From Arthrobacter hankyongi (lineage in GTDB: Bacteria; Actinomycetota; Actinomycetes; Actinomycetales; Micrococcaceae), in contig NZ_JAKLTQ010000001.1 of NCBI RefSeq assembly GCF_022012395.1, forward strand, positions 1-64,000: a stretch of 64,000 nucleotides of DNA, given 5' to 3'. Below are positions 1-11,206 of this stretch, in pieces. Under the pieces are notes generated by a model, which was not told the DNA's origin, ran no database searches, and saw only the letters and a program-made list of their open reading frames with translations. The position numbers were made by a program, and so were the translations under genes. Numbering within the stretch: the first letter of the stretch is position 1; every line of letters starts with the position of its first letter.

Positions 1-271
1 CAATCCCCAAGAATTGAATTCTTCGTTTTATCCGCGCATTGCGGAAAAGCGGAAGATATTCCGTATTTTTGGAGGAAGGTCGGCCGCTCACCGCCCTCAG
101 TACTCACTGCCGGGCGCCGGCGACTCGAAAAACAATACACCCCCCGCACCCCCCGCGCAAATCGGCGGATTTCCGGGGCCTGATCCGGCCGGCTGGCGCC
201 AGGCAATGGCGCCTGGACAGCAACGGGCCCGGCGGGGCAGCTGCCCGCCGGGCCCGTTCGACTGGGGTTAC
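1..271. other. Window edge, no gene seen
   Basis: Apart from the hairpin at 222-258, nothing supportable was found. The first 90 bases are clearly more AT-rich than the rest of the window, as an upstream regulatory region would be. The short open frames here lack family likeness and start in different frames of the same bases. Confidence 0.4.
222..258 (-). terminator. Hairpin terminator after tyrS
   Basis: A perfect 15-base-pair stem (222-236 with 244-258) encloses a 7-base loop, 13 bases past the tyrS stop codon. It has no clear T-run on the minus strand, as is common for actinobacterial terminators. Confidence 0.7.
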
Positions 272-1582
272 TCAGGCAGGAACTTCAACCATGGCAAGAG
301 TGCGCTTTCCGCGGCGCATCAGCAGGTACTTGCCGTGCAGCAGCTTCGCGGCGTCGATCACTGAGTCTGCGTCGGTGATCTTTTCATTGTTCACGTAGGC
401 CCCGCCCTCGGCCACCGTACGCCGGGCAGCAGAATTGCTCCCGGCAAGTCCGGAAGCTACCAGCAGGTCCACGATGCCCAGCGCATTCCTGTCAGCCACG
501 GCAGTGGGCAGTTCCGCTGTGGCCGCCACCAGCGTCGGCTCATCCAGCTGGTCCAGCTCGCCCTGGCCGAAGAGGGCAGCGGATGCGGCAATGACCTTAT
601 CGGTGGCGTCGGGGCCATGCACGATGGAGGTCACATCGTAGGCCAGTGCCCGCTGCGCCTCACGGCGCTGGGGACGTTCGGCGACAGCACGTTCGAGTTC
701 CTCGATTTCGGTCTTGGTCTTGAAGGTGAAGACCTTCAGCCGCTCGACAACATCGGCATCCGCGGTGTTGAGCCAGAACTGGTACATCATGTACGGGCTG
801 CACATCGACGCGTCGAGCCAGATGGCGTTGCCTTCGCTCTTGCCGAACTTCGTTCCATCCGAATTGGTGATCAGCGGGGTGCCCAGAGCGTGGACGGTCT
901 TGCCCTCCACCTTGTGGATCAGGTCGATCCCGCTGGTCAGGTTGCCCCACTGGTCGGAGCCACCGGTCTGCAGCACGCACCCGTACCGCCGGAACAGTTC
1001 CAGGAAGTCCATGCCCTGCAGGATCTGGTAACTGAACTCGGCGTAGCTGATCCCCTCGTCGGAGTTCAGCCGGGAGGCAACGATGTCCTTCTTGACCATG
1101 GTGCCGACGCGGAAGTGCTTGCCGACGTCGCGCAGGAAGTCCAGCACGCTCATCGGCGCCGTCCAGTCCAGGTTGTTGACCATGCGGGCGGCGCTGTCGC
1201 CGTCGAAATCCAGGAAGCGCTGGATCTGGCCCTGCAGGTAGCCCACCCACTCGGCCACGGTTTCCTTGGTGTTCATGGTGCGTTCGGCTGTCGGGCGCGG
1301 ATCACCCACCAGGCCAGTGGAGCCGCCGACCAGCCCCAGCGGCCGGTGGCCCGCCAGCTGGAGCCGGCGCATGGTCAGCAGCTGCACCAGATTCCCCAGA
1401 TGCAGGCTGGGAGCGGTCGGGTCGAAGCCGCAGTAATACGTGATCGGTTCCCCGGCCAGCAGCTTTTCCAGCTCAGCCTCGTCGGTGGACACATGGACCA
1501 GGCCGCGCCATTTCAGCTCCTGCCAGACGTTGGCGAAGCTCGGATCGTTGCCCTGGGAAATCAGAAACGTATTAGTCGACAC
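272..1582 (-). CDS. tyrS: Tyrosyl-tRNA synthetase
   Basis: Cytoplasmic class I aminoacyl-tRNA synthetase (436 aa) that activates tyrosine and loads it on tRNA-Tyr. The HIGH-type signature appears as PTAPSLHLGN at residues 55-64, the KMSKS-type loop as KFGKS at 245-249, and the last ~65 residues fit an S4-like tRNA-binding domain. Length is usual for the bacterial TyrS family. The start is a GTG with a weak ribosome site; the first ~20 residues before the conserved QELKWRG are poorly conserved, so a slightly later start is possible. It lies 13 bases behind the helD-like gene on the same strand and is probably cotranscribed with it. A strong hairpin follows the stop. Confidence 0.97.
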   Translation of the reverse strand: MSTNTFLISQGNDPSFANVWQELKWRGLVHVSTDEAELEKLLAGEPITYYCGFDPTAPSLHLGNLVQLLTMRRLQLAGHRPLGLVGGSTGLVGDPRPTAERTMNTKETVAEWVGYLQGQIQRFLDFDGDSAARMVNNLDWTAPMSVLDFLRDVGKHFRVGTMVKKDIVASRLNSDEGISYAEFSYQILQGMDFLELFRRYGCVLQTGGSDQWGNLTSGIDLIHKVEGKTVHALGTPLITNSDGTKFGKSEGNAIWLDASMCSPYMMYQFWLNTADADVVERLKVFTFKTKTEIEELERAVAERPQRREAQRALAYDVTSIVHGPDATDKVIAASAALFGQGELDQLDEPTLVAATAELPTAVADRNALGIVDLLVASGLAGSNSAARRTVAEGGAYVNNEKITDADSVIDAAKLLHGKYLLMRRGKRTLAMVEVPA

Positions 1583-1595
1583 GCGTTCTAAATTA

Positions 1596-3854
1596 TCAGC
1601 CTTCGATCCCTGCCGGGATATCGCCGGCCGCGATCAGGCGCAGCCGCTGCGTAGGCCTGGTCATGGCCACGTAAAGGTCCCCCACCTTGCCGCCGAGCCC
1701 ATCCAGCAGCTCACCCGGCTCCAGCAGGACGACGCCGTCGAACTCCAGGCCCTTGGCTTCCTTCGGTCCGATCACGCTGATGTCCTGGCCCAGGCCGCCG
1801 GCCCCGGATCCGACCCGTTCCCCGAACCGCTGTGCTACTGCGGCACGGACCTCGGCCACCCGGTGTTCGGCGGCGATGATCGCGAGCAGGCCGCCCGCCA
1901 CGGCGTCGAGTTCCTGCTGCAGCACCCGAAGCAGGTGCGGCACCTGCGCGCCGTCGTCGACCCGGTCCACGATCGGCGCCCAGCGGCCGTCCCGGACGGC
2001 CTTCGGTGCCGAGACCACCAGACCCGCTGCCACGGCCATCCGGACCGAGGCCTCGGCAATCTGGGCCGGAGTCCGGTAGTTGACCGTCAGTTCCTCCAGC
2101 CGCCAGCGGTCCTGCGCAAACGGCTCCAGCGCCTGTTGCCAGGAATGGGCGCCGGCTGCCGAACTGGTCTGGGCGATGTCCCCCACCACGGTGAAGGACT
2201 TGAGCGGGCAGCGCCGCATCAGCAGGCGCCACTGCATGGCCGAAAGCTCCTGCGCCTCGTCCACCACAATATGGCCGAAGGCCCACGTCCGGTCCGTGGC
2301 TGCCCGTTCGGCAGCCGTCAGGCGCGTTTCCCGGCTGCGGTTGTGGTCCGCCAGGTCCTCGGCACTGACCATGCCGTCGATGCCTGCTTCGCGCAGCATC
2401 TGGTCAACGTTCTTCAGGGACTGCTCGGCGTTGGCCACGTCGCGGGCGCGCTGCTGGTCCTGCTGGGCTTTGTCCCGCCCGGCGGAGGCATCGAGTTCGC
2501 CGAGGAGTTCGGCCGCCTCGTCCAGCAGCGGTACGTCGGCCTCGGTCCATGGCGCTTGCGGATCCCGCAGCAGCAGTGCGCGCTCGGCCTCGGTGAAGCC
2601 GGGAGTCGCCGCGGCCAGATGATCCGGCCTGCTCAGCAGCTCGCTGATCAGCTTCTCCGGCGTCAAGGGCATCCAACACAGGTTCAGGGCCACCCGCACA
2701 TCACGCGAGGACCGCACGTCTTCGGCCAGGTAGGACCGATCCGTGGTATTGCCGGCCCCCGAGGACTGCTCAAGCGTCTCCATCAACTGTTCGGTCAGTT
2801 CGCGCAGCAGGACCTTGACGAAGGTTGCCCGGGCCTCGTTGTGCGGCTTCCCGGTGGCCCGCGCCTTGTCGCGTGCCCGGGCCACTTGGCGCGGAGTCAG
2901 CGTCAGGGTGGTTCCATCGACCTTGAGCTTGCGCGGTTCCACCAGCACCCGCTGGCGGTTGGCGACGGCGCGGGCGACGACATCGGCCATCACGGGCCTG
3001 CCCTTGACTTCGGCCACGGCCTGGTCGGTTTCGGGAACTGCGTTGATGCCCGGCATCAGCCTTCCCAGCGTCGCCATCACGACGCCGGTCTCGCCCAGCG
3101 ATGGCAGCACCCTTTCGATGTAGTGCATGAAGGAGTTCGATGGGCCTACCAGCAGCACCCCGGCGGACTTGAGCCGTTCCCGGTGGGTGTAGAGCAGATA
3201 GGCGGCCCGGTGCAGGGCAACGGCGGTCTTGCCGGTGCCCGGCCCGCCCTGCACCACCAGCACCCCCGGCATCGGGGCCCGGATAATTCGGTCCTGCTCG
3301 GCCTGGATAGTGCCGACGATGTCCGACATGTGGCCCGTGCGTTTGGAATTCAAGGCTGCGAGCAGGGCGCCTTCACCCTGCAGGTGACCGGAGTCGGTCA
3401 GCATGGAGGTGTCCAGGACATCGTCTTCGATGCCCCGGACCTCCCGGCCGTTCAGGATCAGGTGCCGGCGGCGCCGCACACCCAACCGGTCGAACGCCGT
3501 CGCCTGGTAGAACGCCGCGGCCTCGGGCGCGCGCCAGTCCACCATCAGCCGCTGCATGTCGGCGGTGCTCAGGCCGATGCGGCCGATGTAGCGGGCTTCG
3601 CCGCCGTCCAGGTCCAGCCGGCCGAAGACCAGGCGGGCGTCGACGGCATTCAGCTGAGCGAGCCGGTCCTCGTACATGCTGGCGAACGCGTCCCGCTCGG
3701 ACATGTTCTGCATCGAGCCCACTGCTCCCCCGCGGCGGACCTTGGCGAGCTGCTCCTGCTTCTCGGCACGCAACTCATCCAGGCGCCGGTACAGTCCGGC
3801 GACGTATCCGCGCTCGTGGTCCAGCTCGGCCTGCGCCGTGTGCGCTTCCTGCAT
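1596..3854 (-). CDS. HelD-like UvrD/Rep superfamily helicase
   Basis: Protein of 752 aa of the superfamily 1 helicase fold, most like the actinobacterial HelD/HelR proteins, which bind RNA polymerase, release stalled complexes and in some species protect against rifampicin. Visible features are an N-terminal coiled-coil-like segment (about 1-75), a DWRAP motif (106-110) typical of HelD, Walker A GGPGTGKT (203-210), a Walker B-like VVDEAQ near residue 530, and C-terminal helicase motifs ending in VAMTR. The start is supported by GGAGGG just upstream. It precedes tyrS by 13 bases. Role in RNA polymerase recycling is known for the family and inferred here; a plain DNA helicase is the alternative. 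Confidence 0.85.
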   Translation of the reverse strand: MQEAHTAQAELDHERGYVAGLYRRLDELRAEKQEQLAKVRRGGAVGSMQNMSERDAFASMYEDRLAQLNAVDARLVFGRLDLDGGEARYIGRIGLSTADMQRLMVDWRAPEAAAFYQATAFDRLGVRRRRHLILNGREVRGIEDDVLDTSMLTDSGHLQGEGALLAALNSKRTGHMSDIVGTIQAEQDRIIRAPMPGVLVVQGGPGTGKTAVALHRAAYLLYTHRERLKSAGVLLVGPSNSFMHYIERVLPSLGETGVVMATLGRLMPGINAVPETDQAVAEVKGRPVMADVVARAVANRQRVLVEPRKLKVDGTTLTLTPRQVARARDKARATGKPHNEARATFVKVLLRELTEQLMETLEQSSGAGNTTDRSYLAEDVRSSRDVRVALNLCWMPLTPEKLISELLSRPDHLAAATPGFTEAERALLLRDPQAPWTEADVPLLDEAAELLGELDASAGRDKAQQDQQRARDVANAEQSLKNVDQMLREAGIDGMVSAEDLADHNRSRETRLTAAERAATDRTWAFGHIVVDEAQELSAMQWRLLMRRCPLKSFTVVGDIAQTSSAAGAHSWQQALEPFAQDRWRLEELTVNYRTPAQIAEASVRMAVAAGLVVSAPKAVRDGRWAPIVDRVDDGAQVPHLLRVLQQELDAVAGGLLAIIAAEHRVAEVRAAVAQRFGERVGSGAGGLGQDISVIGPKEAKGLEFDGVVLLEPGELLDGLGGKVGDLYVAMTRPTQRLRLIAAGDIPAGIEG

Positions 3855-3986
3855 TGTGTAGTTCCCTCCAGCAAAGGTCGACCGTCCATTCTACCGGGTT
3901 CATGACGAATCATCATCGTGTCCGCATTGCGAAGCGGTAAAGATCCGGTAAATGGTCGCCTCCGCGTGGCTGCCCAGCCGTCCGTG

Positions 3987-4634
3987 CTACTCGGGATCGG
4001 GCCCTTCAGCCGGTGCCCGGCCGCTGCGGACACGGGGTTTCGCCGGCCGGTAGGCCGAGACCGTCCGGTCCCCGGCGATCCAGAAGCGCCACGGATAGGC
4101 CTCGGTCCCGCCTTCCCCGCCGACTCCCACCCGCGGCCCGGACCTGACATGCTGCGCCGGGGCGTGCGGCAACTGCAGTCCCAGGGAACCATGGCGGAAC
4201 CCCATGCCATCATCGGCCAGCGTGAGTCCGAGCGCCTGGGCCAGCCGGGCCGGGCCCTTGGCCAACTCGTCGTCGTTTCGGGCCGCCGGACGACGGCGCC
4301 GGGCCAGTTCCAGCCCCTCCGTCACCTCCCCGGCCCGCACCAGCACCCCGGTGGCCTGGCCCTCGTGGCCGCAGACGATATTCACGCAGTGGTGCATGCC
4401 GTAGGTGAAGTACACATAGATGTGTCCGGCCGGGCCAAACATCGTCCGGTTGCGCTTCGTCATCCCCCGGTAGGCGTGGGAACCCGGATCATGCTCGCCC
4501 AGGTAGGCCTCGACCTCGGTGATCCGCACCGCAACTTCGCCCTCCGGCGTCGTGCGGGAAAGCCTGGCGCCCAGCAGGCCCGGCGCCACCTCGACTGCCG
4601 GCCTGGCCAGCCATTTCAGCAGGGCACCATCCAT
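3987..4634 (-). CDS. 3-methyladenine DNA glycosylase (AAG/MPG family)
   Basis: Base-excision repair enzyme (215 aa) that removes alkylated purines such as 3-methyladenine. The MPG-family signatures are clear: [10 protein letters not shown] near the start, the catalytic-region TEVEAYLG around residue 39, [11 protein letters not shown] near 53, the [20 protein letters not shown] block at about 66-85 and [13 protein letters not shown] further on. It begins 12 bases after the SRPBCC gene stop, so the two are likely cotranscribed. The segment just upstream contains an earlier ATG that closes after three codons, so the chosen ATG at 4634 is the first usable one. Confidence 0.93.
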   Translation of the reverse strand: MDGALLKWLARPAVEVAPGLLGARLSRTTPEGEVAVRITEVEAYLGEHDPGSHAYRGMTKRNRTMFGPAGHIYVYFTYGMHHCVNIVCGHEGQATGVLVRAGEVTEGLELARRRRPAARNDDELAKGPARLAQALGLTLADDGMGFRHGSLGLQLPHAPAQHVRSGPRVGVGGEGGTEAYPWRFWIAGDRTVSAYRPAKPRVRSGRAPAEGPDPE

Positions 4635-4646
4635 TTAGCTATCCAT

Positions 4647-5663
4647 TTAGCTGCGCTGGTCCTCAGGCGCTCCGGTGCCGACGGCCCGCCGGTAGAACCG
4701 CGTCAGGGCGTCCAACCGGTGTGCGGAAGGATGCACCTCGCCGCGCGCCAGCAGGACCGCCAGTGCATCCAGGCGGTCGTGCCACTTGGCCAGCAGCAGG
4801 TCGAGTTTGGCCGGCGAGCGCACCACGTGGTTCAGCTGCAGCAAGGTCTTGGACCCGGCACTGGACAACATCCAGTGGACCGAGCTTTCCTGGACTTCGG
4901 GGCTTGACCAGCTGTACTCCAGTGCCTGGCCGTTGAGCACGTAGGAGACGTCTCCGTCAAGCGAATAGTTCGGGAAGTCCAGCCGCATGGCGCCGCCGGC
5001 CTGCAGTTGCAGTTCCCCGGGGGCCAGCCAGCGGGCGAACTGCTCCGGTTCGGTCAGGGCGCTCCACACGGTGTCCCGGTCCGCGTCGAGGAGCCTGTCG
5101 AAATGCACCGCCGGATGGCCCGATTCCTGCCGCAGCGAACCCATCGAGGGTGAGAGCGAATACTCCCTGGAATAGGCGTCGCGCAGTGGCGTCCAGCGGT
5201 CGGTGCTGTTATCCGGATTCCGGCCGGCAGCCACGGCTTCCAGCCCTTCGAGGATGGTCTGCCACCCCGCGCTGCCCTCGGTGAGGAAATCCGTACTTTC
5301 GGTCCGGGCACGGAACTGCAGCAGCGTGCCGCCGGCGCTTTCAAGTACGCGCCATTCGATCAGGGATTCATCCCCGAGTTCATCTTCCCAGGTGATCTGC
5401 AGGCTCAGCGGCGGGTTGAATTGCAGGACCGTGCCGCTGGCGGAGCCGCCATCCATGTCCAGTTCGTAGGCGTGTCCCACCGCCCAGTCATCCAGCAGGA
5501 TGCCCAGCCATTTGGCGACCTTCTCCCGCTCGGTGAGCAGGCTCCAGATAAAACTGCGCGGGTAGTCGAGCTGAAGGTCAAAGGCCAGGACATAGTCGCC
5601 GTCGACCCGTTCGATCCGCCCGGTCGGAATTACTTTGTCTGCGTCCGGCGTCAGCGTCGTCAT
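4647..5663 (-). CDS. Tandem SRPBCC (AHSA1-type) domain protein
   Basis: Protein of 338 aa with two copies of the START/Bet v 1-like fold of the AHSA1 (activator of Hsp90 ATPase homologue) type. The first covers about 15-140 and has the usual sequence ...FIWSLLTEREKVAKWLG; the second covers about 185-315 with DTVWSALTEPEQFARWL. Such domains bind hydrophobic ligands or act as hydrolase-like proteins; no specific role can be given. Two domains in one chain are less common than one. The ATG at 5663 is preferred over 5711 because TAGTTT lies seven bases before it, as in a leaderless promoter. It is followed closely by the DNA glycosylase gene. Confidence 0.8.
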   Translation of the reverse strand: MTTLTPDADKVIPTGRIERVDGDYVLAFDLQLDYPRSFIWSLLTEREKVAKWLGILLDDWAVGHAYELDMDGGSASGTVLQFNPPLSLQITWEDELGDESLIEWRVLESAGGTLLQFRARTESTDFLTEGSAGWQTILEGLEAVAAGRNPDNSTDRWTPLRDAYSREYSLSPSMGSLRQESGHPAVHFDRLLDADRDTVWSALTEPEQFARWLAPGELQLQAGGAMRLDFPNYSLDGDVSYVLNGQALEYSWSSPEVQESSVHWMLSSAGSKTLLQLNHVVRSPAKLDLLLAKWHDRLDALAVLLARGEVHPSAHRLDALTRFYRRAVGTGAPEDQRS

Positions 5664-5670
5664 GAATGAC

Positions 5671-5676
5671 AAACTA
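5671..5676 (-). promoter_or_regulatory. Candidate -10 box, leaderless start of SRPBCC gene
   Basis: On the minus strand TAGTTT stands seven bases before the ATG at 5663, with no Shine-Dalgarno sequence between. This spacing would put the transcript start at or next to the ATG. Confidence 0.4.
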
Positions 5677-5825
5677 CCCCACGGAGCGTGGCTGCCGGTA
5701 GGTAAATTCACCGGTCACCGGTAGCCGGCCCTGGAAGAAATCAGGCTCTGGGTGTGGATGCGGCAACAGTCCGGTGCGGCCCCGTGCGGTCCAAAACTGT
5801 CGGCAGCAGGTGGTGGACTGGACCC

Positions 5826-7499
5826 ATGACAGGGAACTGCCTTCCCGAACCGGACCCGCCGGCCGAGCCGGGCGGCGGACCTGCTGCGGGCCCGGCACCT
5901 TGGGAGCTGGAGTTCATTCTCCGCTGGGGCGATCCTGGTGCACCGATACCCGAGGACCCGATGGCAGGCTGCCCGGATCCCGGCCGGCGTCCGCAGGACT
6001 GGGAAGACCCGGATGCCTGGGACAGCGAGGCGGACTTCGATCTGGAGGACCTGTCCGACGACGTGTGGGATCCGGACGACAGCATCCCCGCCACGTGTCC
6101 GCTGGAGCAGGTGCATCTGCTGGCCACGGTGCTACCGCACCGGCTCGATTACCGGCAGGCAGCCCGGCAGTTGGAGGAAGCCCGCAAGGCCGACGCCTGG
6201 CTCCAGGCACGCATCGTACGGCTGGCACACCGGCTGGCCCAGACGGCCGTGCAAGGGCTGCCGGCCCCGTGTCCGGGTATGCCGGAGCGGGCCCGGGCCA
6301 ATGCCAGTGAACTGGCCCGGAAGTCCGCAACTGCCGAACTGGCGAGACTGCTGAGCATTCCCGAGGGAACCGCCTGTGTCCGGCTGGAGCAGGCCCGGGA
6401 CCTGTGCACCAGCCTGCCTGCCACTTTGGCCGCACTGGAGTCAGGGGAAATCACCGGCGAGCAGGCCGCAGTGATCGCAGACCAAGCCGCCACAATTCCG
6501 GTTTCGTCCCGCCCGGCCTTTGAAGCGGTCCTGCTGCCGGGCGCAATGAAGCTGGACCGGCCGGCGCTGCGCAAGAAAGCCCGGCGGCAGGCCGAACGGC
6601 TCAACCCGGAGCCGCCCGCCGTCCGCCGCAACCGCGCCGAGGCCGGCCGCCGGGTGGAACTGACCCCGCAATCCGATGGCATGGCCTATATTGGCGCCGT
6701 CCTGCCGGCCGAGACCGCGTACGCCATCTACGACCGGATCACCCGCGCGGCCAAGTCCCTGCAGTGCGCCGAAGAAACCCGCACCCTGGCCCAACTGCGG
6801 CCCGATGTATTCGCGGATCTGCTCATCAACGGTGGCATGGACGCGGGACCGGCCGCCGGTATCCGCGCCGAGGTCATGGTCACTGTCCCCGTCTTCACCC
6901 TGCTGGGCCTGGACGAGGAACCGGCCGAACTGGAAGGCTATGGACCTGTTCCGGCCGACGTCGCCCGCGTCCTGTGCGCGAATGCCCCGTCCTTCCACCG
7001 CGTCCTCACACATCCCGAAACCGGTGTCCGCCTCTCCTGGGGCCGAACCACCTACCGGGTGCCGCAGGACCTGGCCCGCGTCGTGCGCCACCGCCACCCG
7101 GTGTGTACCTTTGCCGGCTGCCGGCGCGGCGCCGGGACCTGCGAACTGGACCATACCGTCGCCTTCGCGGATGGCGGCGAAACCGCCTTGGACAACCTCG
7201 GCCCCGCCTGCAAACATCACCACCGGCTCAAACACATGGCCGGCTGGATGGCGGCCCAGTCACCGGGCGGAAACTTCACCTGGATCTCCCCCGCCGGCTA
7301 CCCGAGCAGGACCGTACCGGATCATCTGGGCGACGGGCCGCCCCACTACCCCGAAGCAGTCCTTAAGCACTTGCCGGCGGAGCATCGTCGGCGCCTGCTC
7401 CGCGCTGCCGAGGAGCTCCGCAATCCGACGGAACCGGCACCGCCCGGGCCGCCGGAGACCGGTGCCCTGCCGGACCCGGACGCGCCCCCGCCCTTCTGA
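5826..7499 (+). CDS. DUF222 / HNH endonuclease domain protein (13E12 type)
   Basis: Protein of 557 aa of the 13E12-repeat family: a DUF222 helical region (about 90-400) and a C-terminal HNH nuclease domain near 415-470. In the HNH part CTFAGC, then ELDHTVAF, then NLGPACKHHHRLKH supply paired cysteines, the DH and the final N...HH expected for a zinc-bound beta-beta-alpha-metal site. The first ~90 residues are acidic and Pro/Gly rich, probably disordered. ATG 5826 has GGTGGA eight bases upstream; an in-frame ATG at 5754 is the alternative. Family members occur in many divergent copies in actinobacterial genomes and are often linked to mobile DNA. Target and role are unknown. No SOS box was seen upstream, although some mycobacterial relatives have one. 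Confidence 0.85.
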   Translation: MTGNCLPEPDPPAEPGGGPAAGPAPWELEFILRWGDPGAPIPEDPMAGCPDPGRRPQDWEDPDAWDSEADFDLEDLSDDVWDPDDSIPATCPLEQVHLLATVLPHRLDYRQAARQLEEARKADAWLQARIVRLAHRLAQTAVQGLPAPCPGMPERARANASELARKSATAELARLLSIPEGTACVRLEQARDLCTSLPATLAALESGEITGEQAAVIADQAATIPVSSRPAFEAVLLPGAMKLDRPALRKKARRQAERLNPEPPAVRRNRAEAGRRVELTPQSDGMAYIGAVLPAETAYAIYDRITRAAKSLQCAEETRTLAQLRPDVFADLLINGGMDAGPAAGIRAEVMVTVPVFTLLGLDEEPAELEGYGPVPADVARVLCANAPSFHRVLTHPETGVRLSWGRTTYRVPQDLARVVRHRHPVCTFAGCRRGAGTCELDHTVAFADGGETALDNLGPACKHHHRLKHMAGWMAAQSPGGNFTWISPAGYPSRTVPDHLGDGPPHYPEAVLKHLPAEHRRRLLRAAEELRNPTEPAPPGPPETGALPDPDAPPPF

Positions 7500-7601
7500 C
7501 ACGGTGCCCCTCTGACTGACACGCTGCCCCTCTGACACGGTCGATCTGCCTGACCCGGTTGATCCACGTGTCCTAGATGGTCCATCTGGCCCGGTGGCAG
7601 T

Positions 7602-8414
7602 TCAGCTGAATGTTGCCCGGGTGATCCGTGCGCGGAAGAACTCGCCTTCCTCCTGCCTGTCGGACCCCCACCACCAGCCGGCCCGGTAGACGCCTGGAAG
7701 CCGGAGTCCGGAGAAGACTGCTTCTTCCTCCACGGCCACCCCGAAGGAGTAGCGTCGGTAGCCGGTCCCCTCCGGATTCCCCCACCGCTGCATCAGTACC
7801 TCGCGCAGTTCTCCGCCGGGGCCGACGCGCAGCTGACAGTCCTCGGGCCCGTCCGCAGGCAGCCAGGTCATCACTGCAGTATCAGCATCAGAATCCGGGC
7901 CCGTGCCCGCTGACCAGCTGGCGGACAGGCAGGCGGTGGGCACGAAGATTGCTTCCCCGGCCAGCCGCCCGGCAGCGCTGCGGGTGGTGTCCTGTCCCCG
8001 TGCGGACATGGCAGGCAGCACGCCCAACAGGCGCCACCGCATCTGCCCGGCGGCAGCCGCCCCTGTTACCGGGTCTGATGCCCTATAGCGGTCGAAGCCC
8101 GACACCGGCAGGCCCCGGACCCGGGTCCGGGCCGCCCAGACGAAGCCACGGCCGGGCGCGATTATCTGGCGCGCGGTAAAGGGAAACCATTTGTCCCCAA
8201 GCCGGATCTGCCCGAGCATCTGCAGTTCTGCGGTGCCCCATAGCGGCGTGCCCGCATCAATGGCGTGGGTGAGCCACCGCCGGGCCGGCTCGGGAAGGGC
8301 GGACAGCGCCGCAGGATCGAATGCTTCAGGCCGGGCCGAAGCCGTGCCGGGGCGGCGCCCCAGCAGCGCCCAGTCGGCTGCCGCCGCGCGCGGGATACGG
8401 TGTCCTCGCTTCAT
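7602..8414 (-). CDS. DUF6544-like protein
   Basis: Protein of 270 aa without a known biochemical role. It resembles the DUF6544 family: LPEPARRWLTHAI near the start, then PLWGTAELQMLGQIRLGD, FTARQIIAPGRGFVW and a C-terminal FGVAVEEEAVFSGLRLP segment followed by an aromatic GWWWGSD. No signal peptide or membrane segment is evident. ATG 8414 is chosen because GGGAGG stands five bases ahead of it; the longer frame to 8486 would run through the strong hairpin after argH. It converges with the DUF222-HNH gene and follows argH on the same strand, but the hairpin suggests separate transcription. Confidence 0.7.
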   Translation of the reverse strand: MKRGHRIPRAAAADWALLGRRPGTASARPEAFDPAALSALPEPARRWLTHAIDAGTPLWGTAELQMLGQIRLGDKWFPFTARQIIAPGRGFVWAARTRVRGLPVSGFDRYRASDPVTGAAAAGQMRWRLLGVLPAMSARGQDTTRSAAGRLAGEAIFVPTACLSASWSAGTGPDSDADTAVMTWLPADGPEDCQLRVGPGGELREVLMQRWGNPEGTGYRRYSFGVAVEEEAVFSGLRLPGVYRAGWWWGSDRQEEGEFFRARITRATFS

Positions 8415-8472
8415 CCGTGCCTCCCGAGGCTCAGGCCGGGCGGTCATGACCACCGCCACCATACCGGAACGC

Positions 8473-8508
8473 CTCGGGCCGGCCATCTTTCCAGATGACC
8501 GGCCCGAG
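8473..8508 (-). terminator. Hairpin terminator after argH
   Basis: A 10-base-pair GC stem (8473-8482 with 8499-8508) is continued by a further 5 pairs (8484-8488 with 8493-8497) across one mismatch, closing on a 4-base loop. It begins 14 bases past the argH stop and marks the end of the arginine cluster. No T-run follows. Confidence 0.65.
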
Positions 8509-8521
8509 CCTGTTGAATCAA

Positions 8522-9955
<1,434 letters not shown>

Positions 9956-11164
9956 TTACTTCGCCACCGCCACTCGCTCGTCGCGCTCGGAGGCCACCTT
10001 GGCGGCCAGACCGAAGATGTCGATGAAGCCGCGGGCGCTGGACTGGTCGAAGGCGTCGCCGGTGTCGTAGGTGGCGAGGTTGAAGTCATACAGCGAGCTG
10101 TCCGAACGCCGGCCGGTGACGGTGGCGCGGCCGCCGTGCAGCTCCATCCGGATGTCGCCGGAAACGTACTGCTGGGTGTCCTCGATGAAGGTGTCCAGCG
10201 ATCGCTTGAGCGGGGAGAACCACTGGCCGTCGTAGACCAGCTCGGTCCAGCGCTGGCCGACGGTCTTCTTGAAGCGGGCCTGCTCCCGCTCGACCGTGAC
10301 ATTTTCAAGTTCCTTGTGCGCGGCGATCAGCGCCATGGCACCGGGTGCCTCGTAGATTTCGCGCGACTTGATGCCGACCAGGCGGTCCTCGACGATGTCG
10401 ATCCGGCCGATGCCCTGGGCGCCGGCGCGGTGGTTGAGCTGCTGGATGGCCTGCAGCGGGGTCACCGGGTTTCCGTCCAGGGCCACCGGAATACCTTCTT
10501 TGAAGGTAATGACGACCTCGTCGGCCACCGGCGGGAACTCCGGGGAGGCGGTGTAGTCGTAGACGTCCTTGGTGGGGCCGTTCCAGATGTCCTCGAGGAA
10601 GCCGGTTTCCACCGCGCGTCCCCAGACATTCTGGTCGATGGAGAAAGGGTTCTTCTTGGTGGTGACGATCGGCAGGTTTTTGTCCTCCGCGTAGGCGATG
10701 GCCTTGTCACGGGTGAGGGCCAGGTCGCGGACCGGTGCGATGCACTTCAGGTCCGGGCCCAGAGTCTGGATGCCGACTTCGAAGCGGACCTGGTCGTTGC
10801 CCTTGCCGGTGCAGCCGTGGGACACGGTGGTGGCGCCGAACTGGCGGGCGGCGGCGACCAGGTGCTTGACGATCACCGGCCGGGACAGCGCGGAGACCAG
10901 CGGGTAGGCGTCCATGTACAGGGCGTTGGCCTTCAGTGCCGGCATGCAGTACTCGGCGGCGAACTCGTCGCGGGCGTCGGCAACGTAGGCTTCCACGGCT
11001 CCGCAGTCCAGCGCGCGCTGGCGGATGGTCTCCAGGGATTCACCGCCCTGTCCGACGTCGACGGCGACGGCGATGACCTCGGCGCCGGTGGCCTCGGCGA
11101 TCCAGCCGATCGCCACGGAGGTGTCGAGGCCTCCGGAGTAGGCCAGAACAATGCGGTCAGTCAC
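9956..11164 (-). CDS. argG: Argininosuccinate synthase
   Basis: Joins citrulline and aspartate with ATP to argininosuccinate (402 aa). The N-type ATP pyrophosphatase P-loop AYSGGLDTS is at residues 8-16, and the citrulline/aspartate-binding region with [14 protein letters not shown] lies near 117-130. The start is GTG with AGGAG nine bases upstream. It abuts argH downstream and follows argR after about 40 bases, so it probably belongs to the same transcript as argCJBDFR or has a weak own promoter. Confidence 0.98.
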   Translation of the reverse strand: MTDRIVLAYSGGLDTSVAIGWIAEATGAEVIAVAVDVGQGGESLETIRQRALDCGAVEAYVADARDEFAAEYCMPALKANALYMDAYPLVSALSRPVIVKHLVAAARQFGATTVSHGCTGKGNDQVRFEVGIQTLGPDLKCIAPVRDLALTRDKAIAYAEDKNLPIVTTKKNPFSIDQNVWGRAVETGFLEDIWNGPTKDVYDYTASPEFPPVADEVVITFKEGIPVALDGNPVTPLQAIQQLNHRAGAQGIGRIDIVEDRLVGIKSREIYEAPGAMALIAAHKELENVTVEREQARFKKTVGQRWTELVYDGQWFSPLKRSLDTFIEDTQQYVSGDIRMELHGGRATVTGRRSDSSLYDFNLATYDTGDAFDQSSARGFIDIFGLAAKVASERDERVAVAK

Positions 11165-11206
11165 GTTAGGTGCTCCTAGCTAGTGATGTGGGGTGGGTTC
11201 AAGGGT

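Noticed and set aside
3855-3986. Rifampicin-associated element upstream of the HelD-like gene
   Set aside because: Searched by eye for the inverted repeat reported before helR genes; none found.
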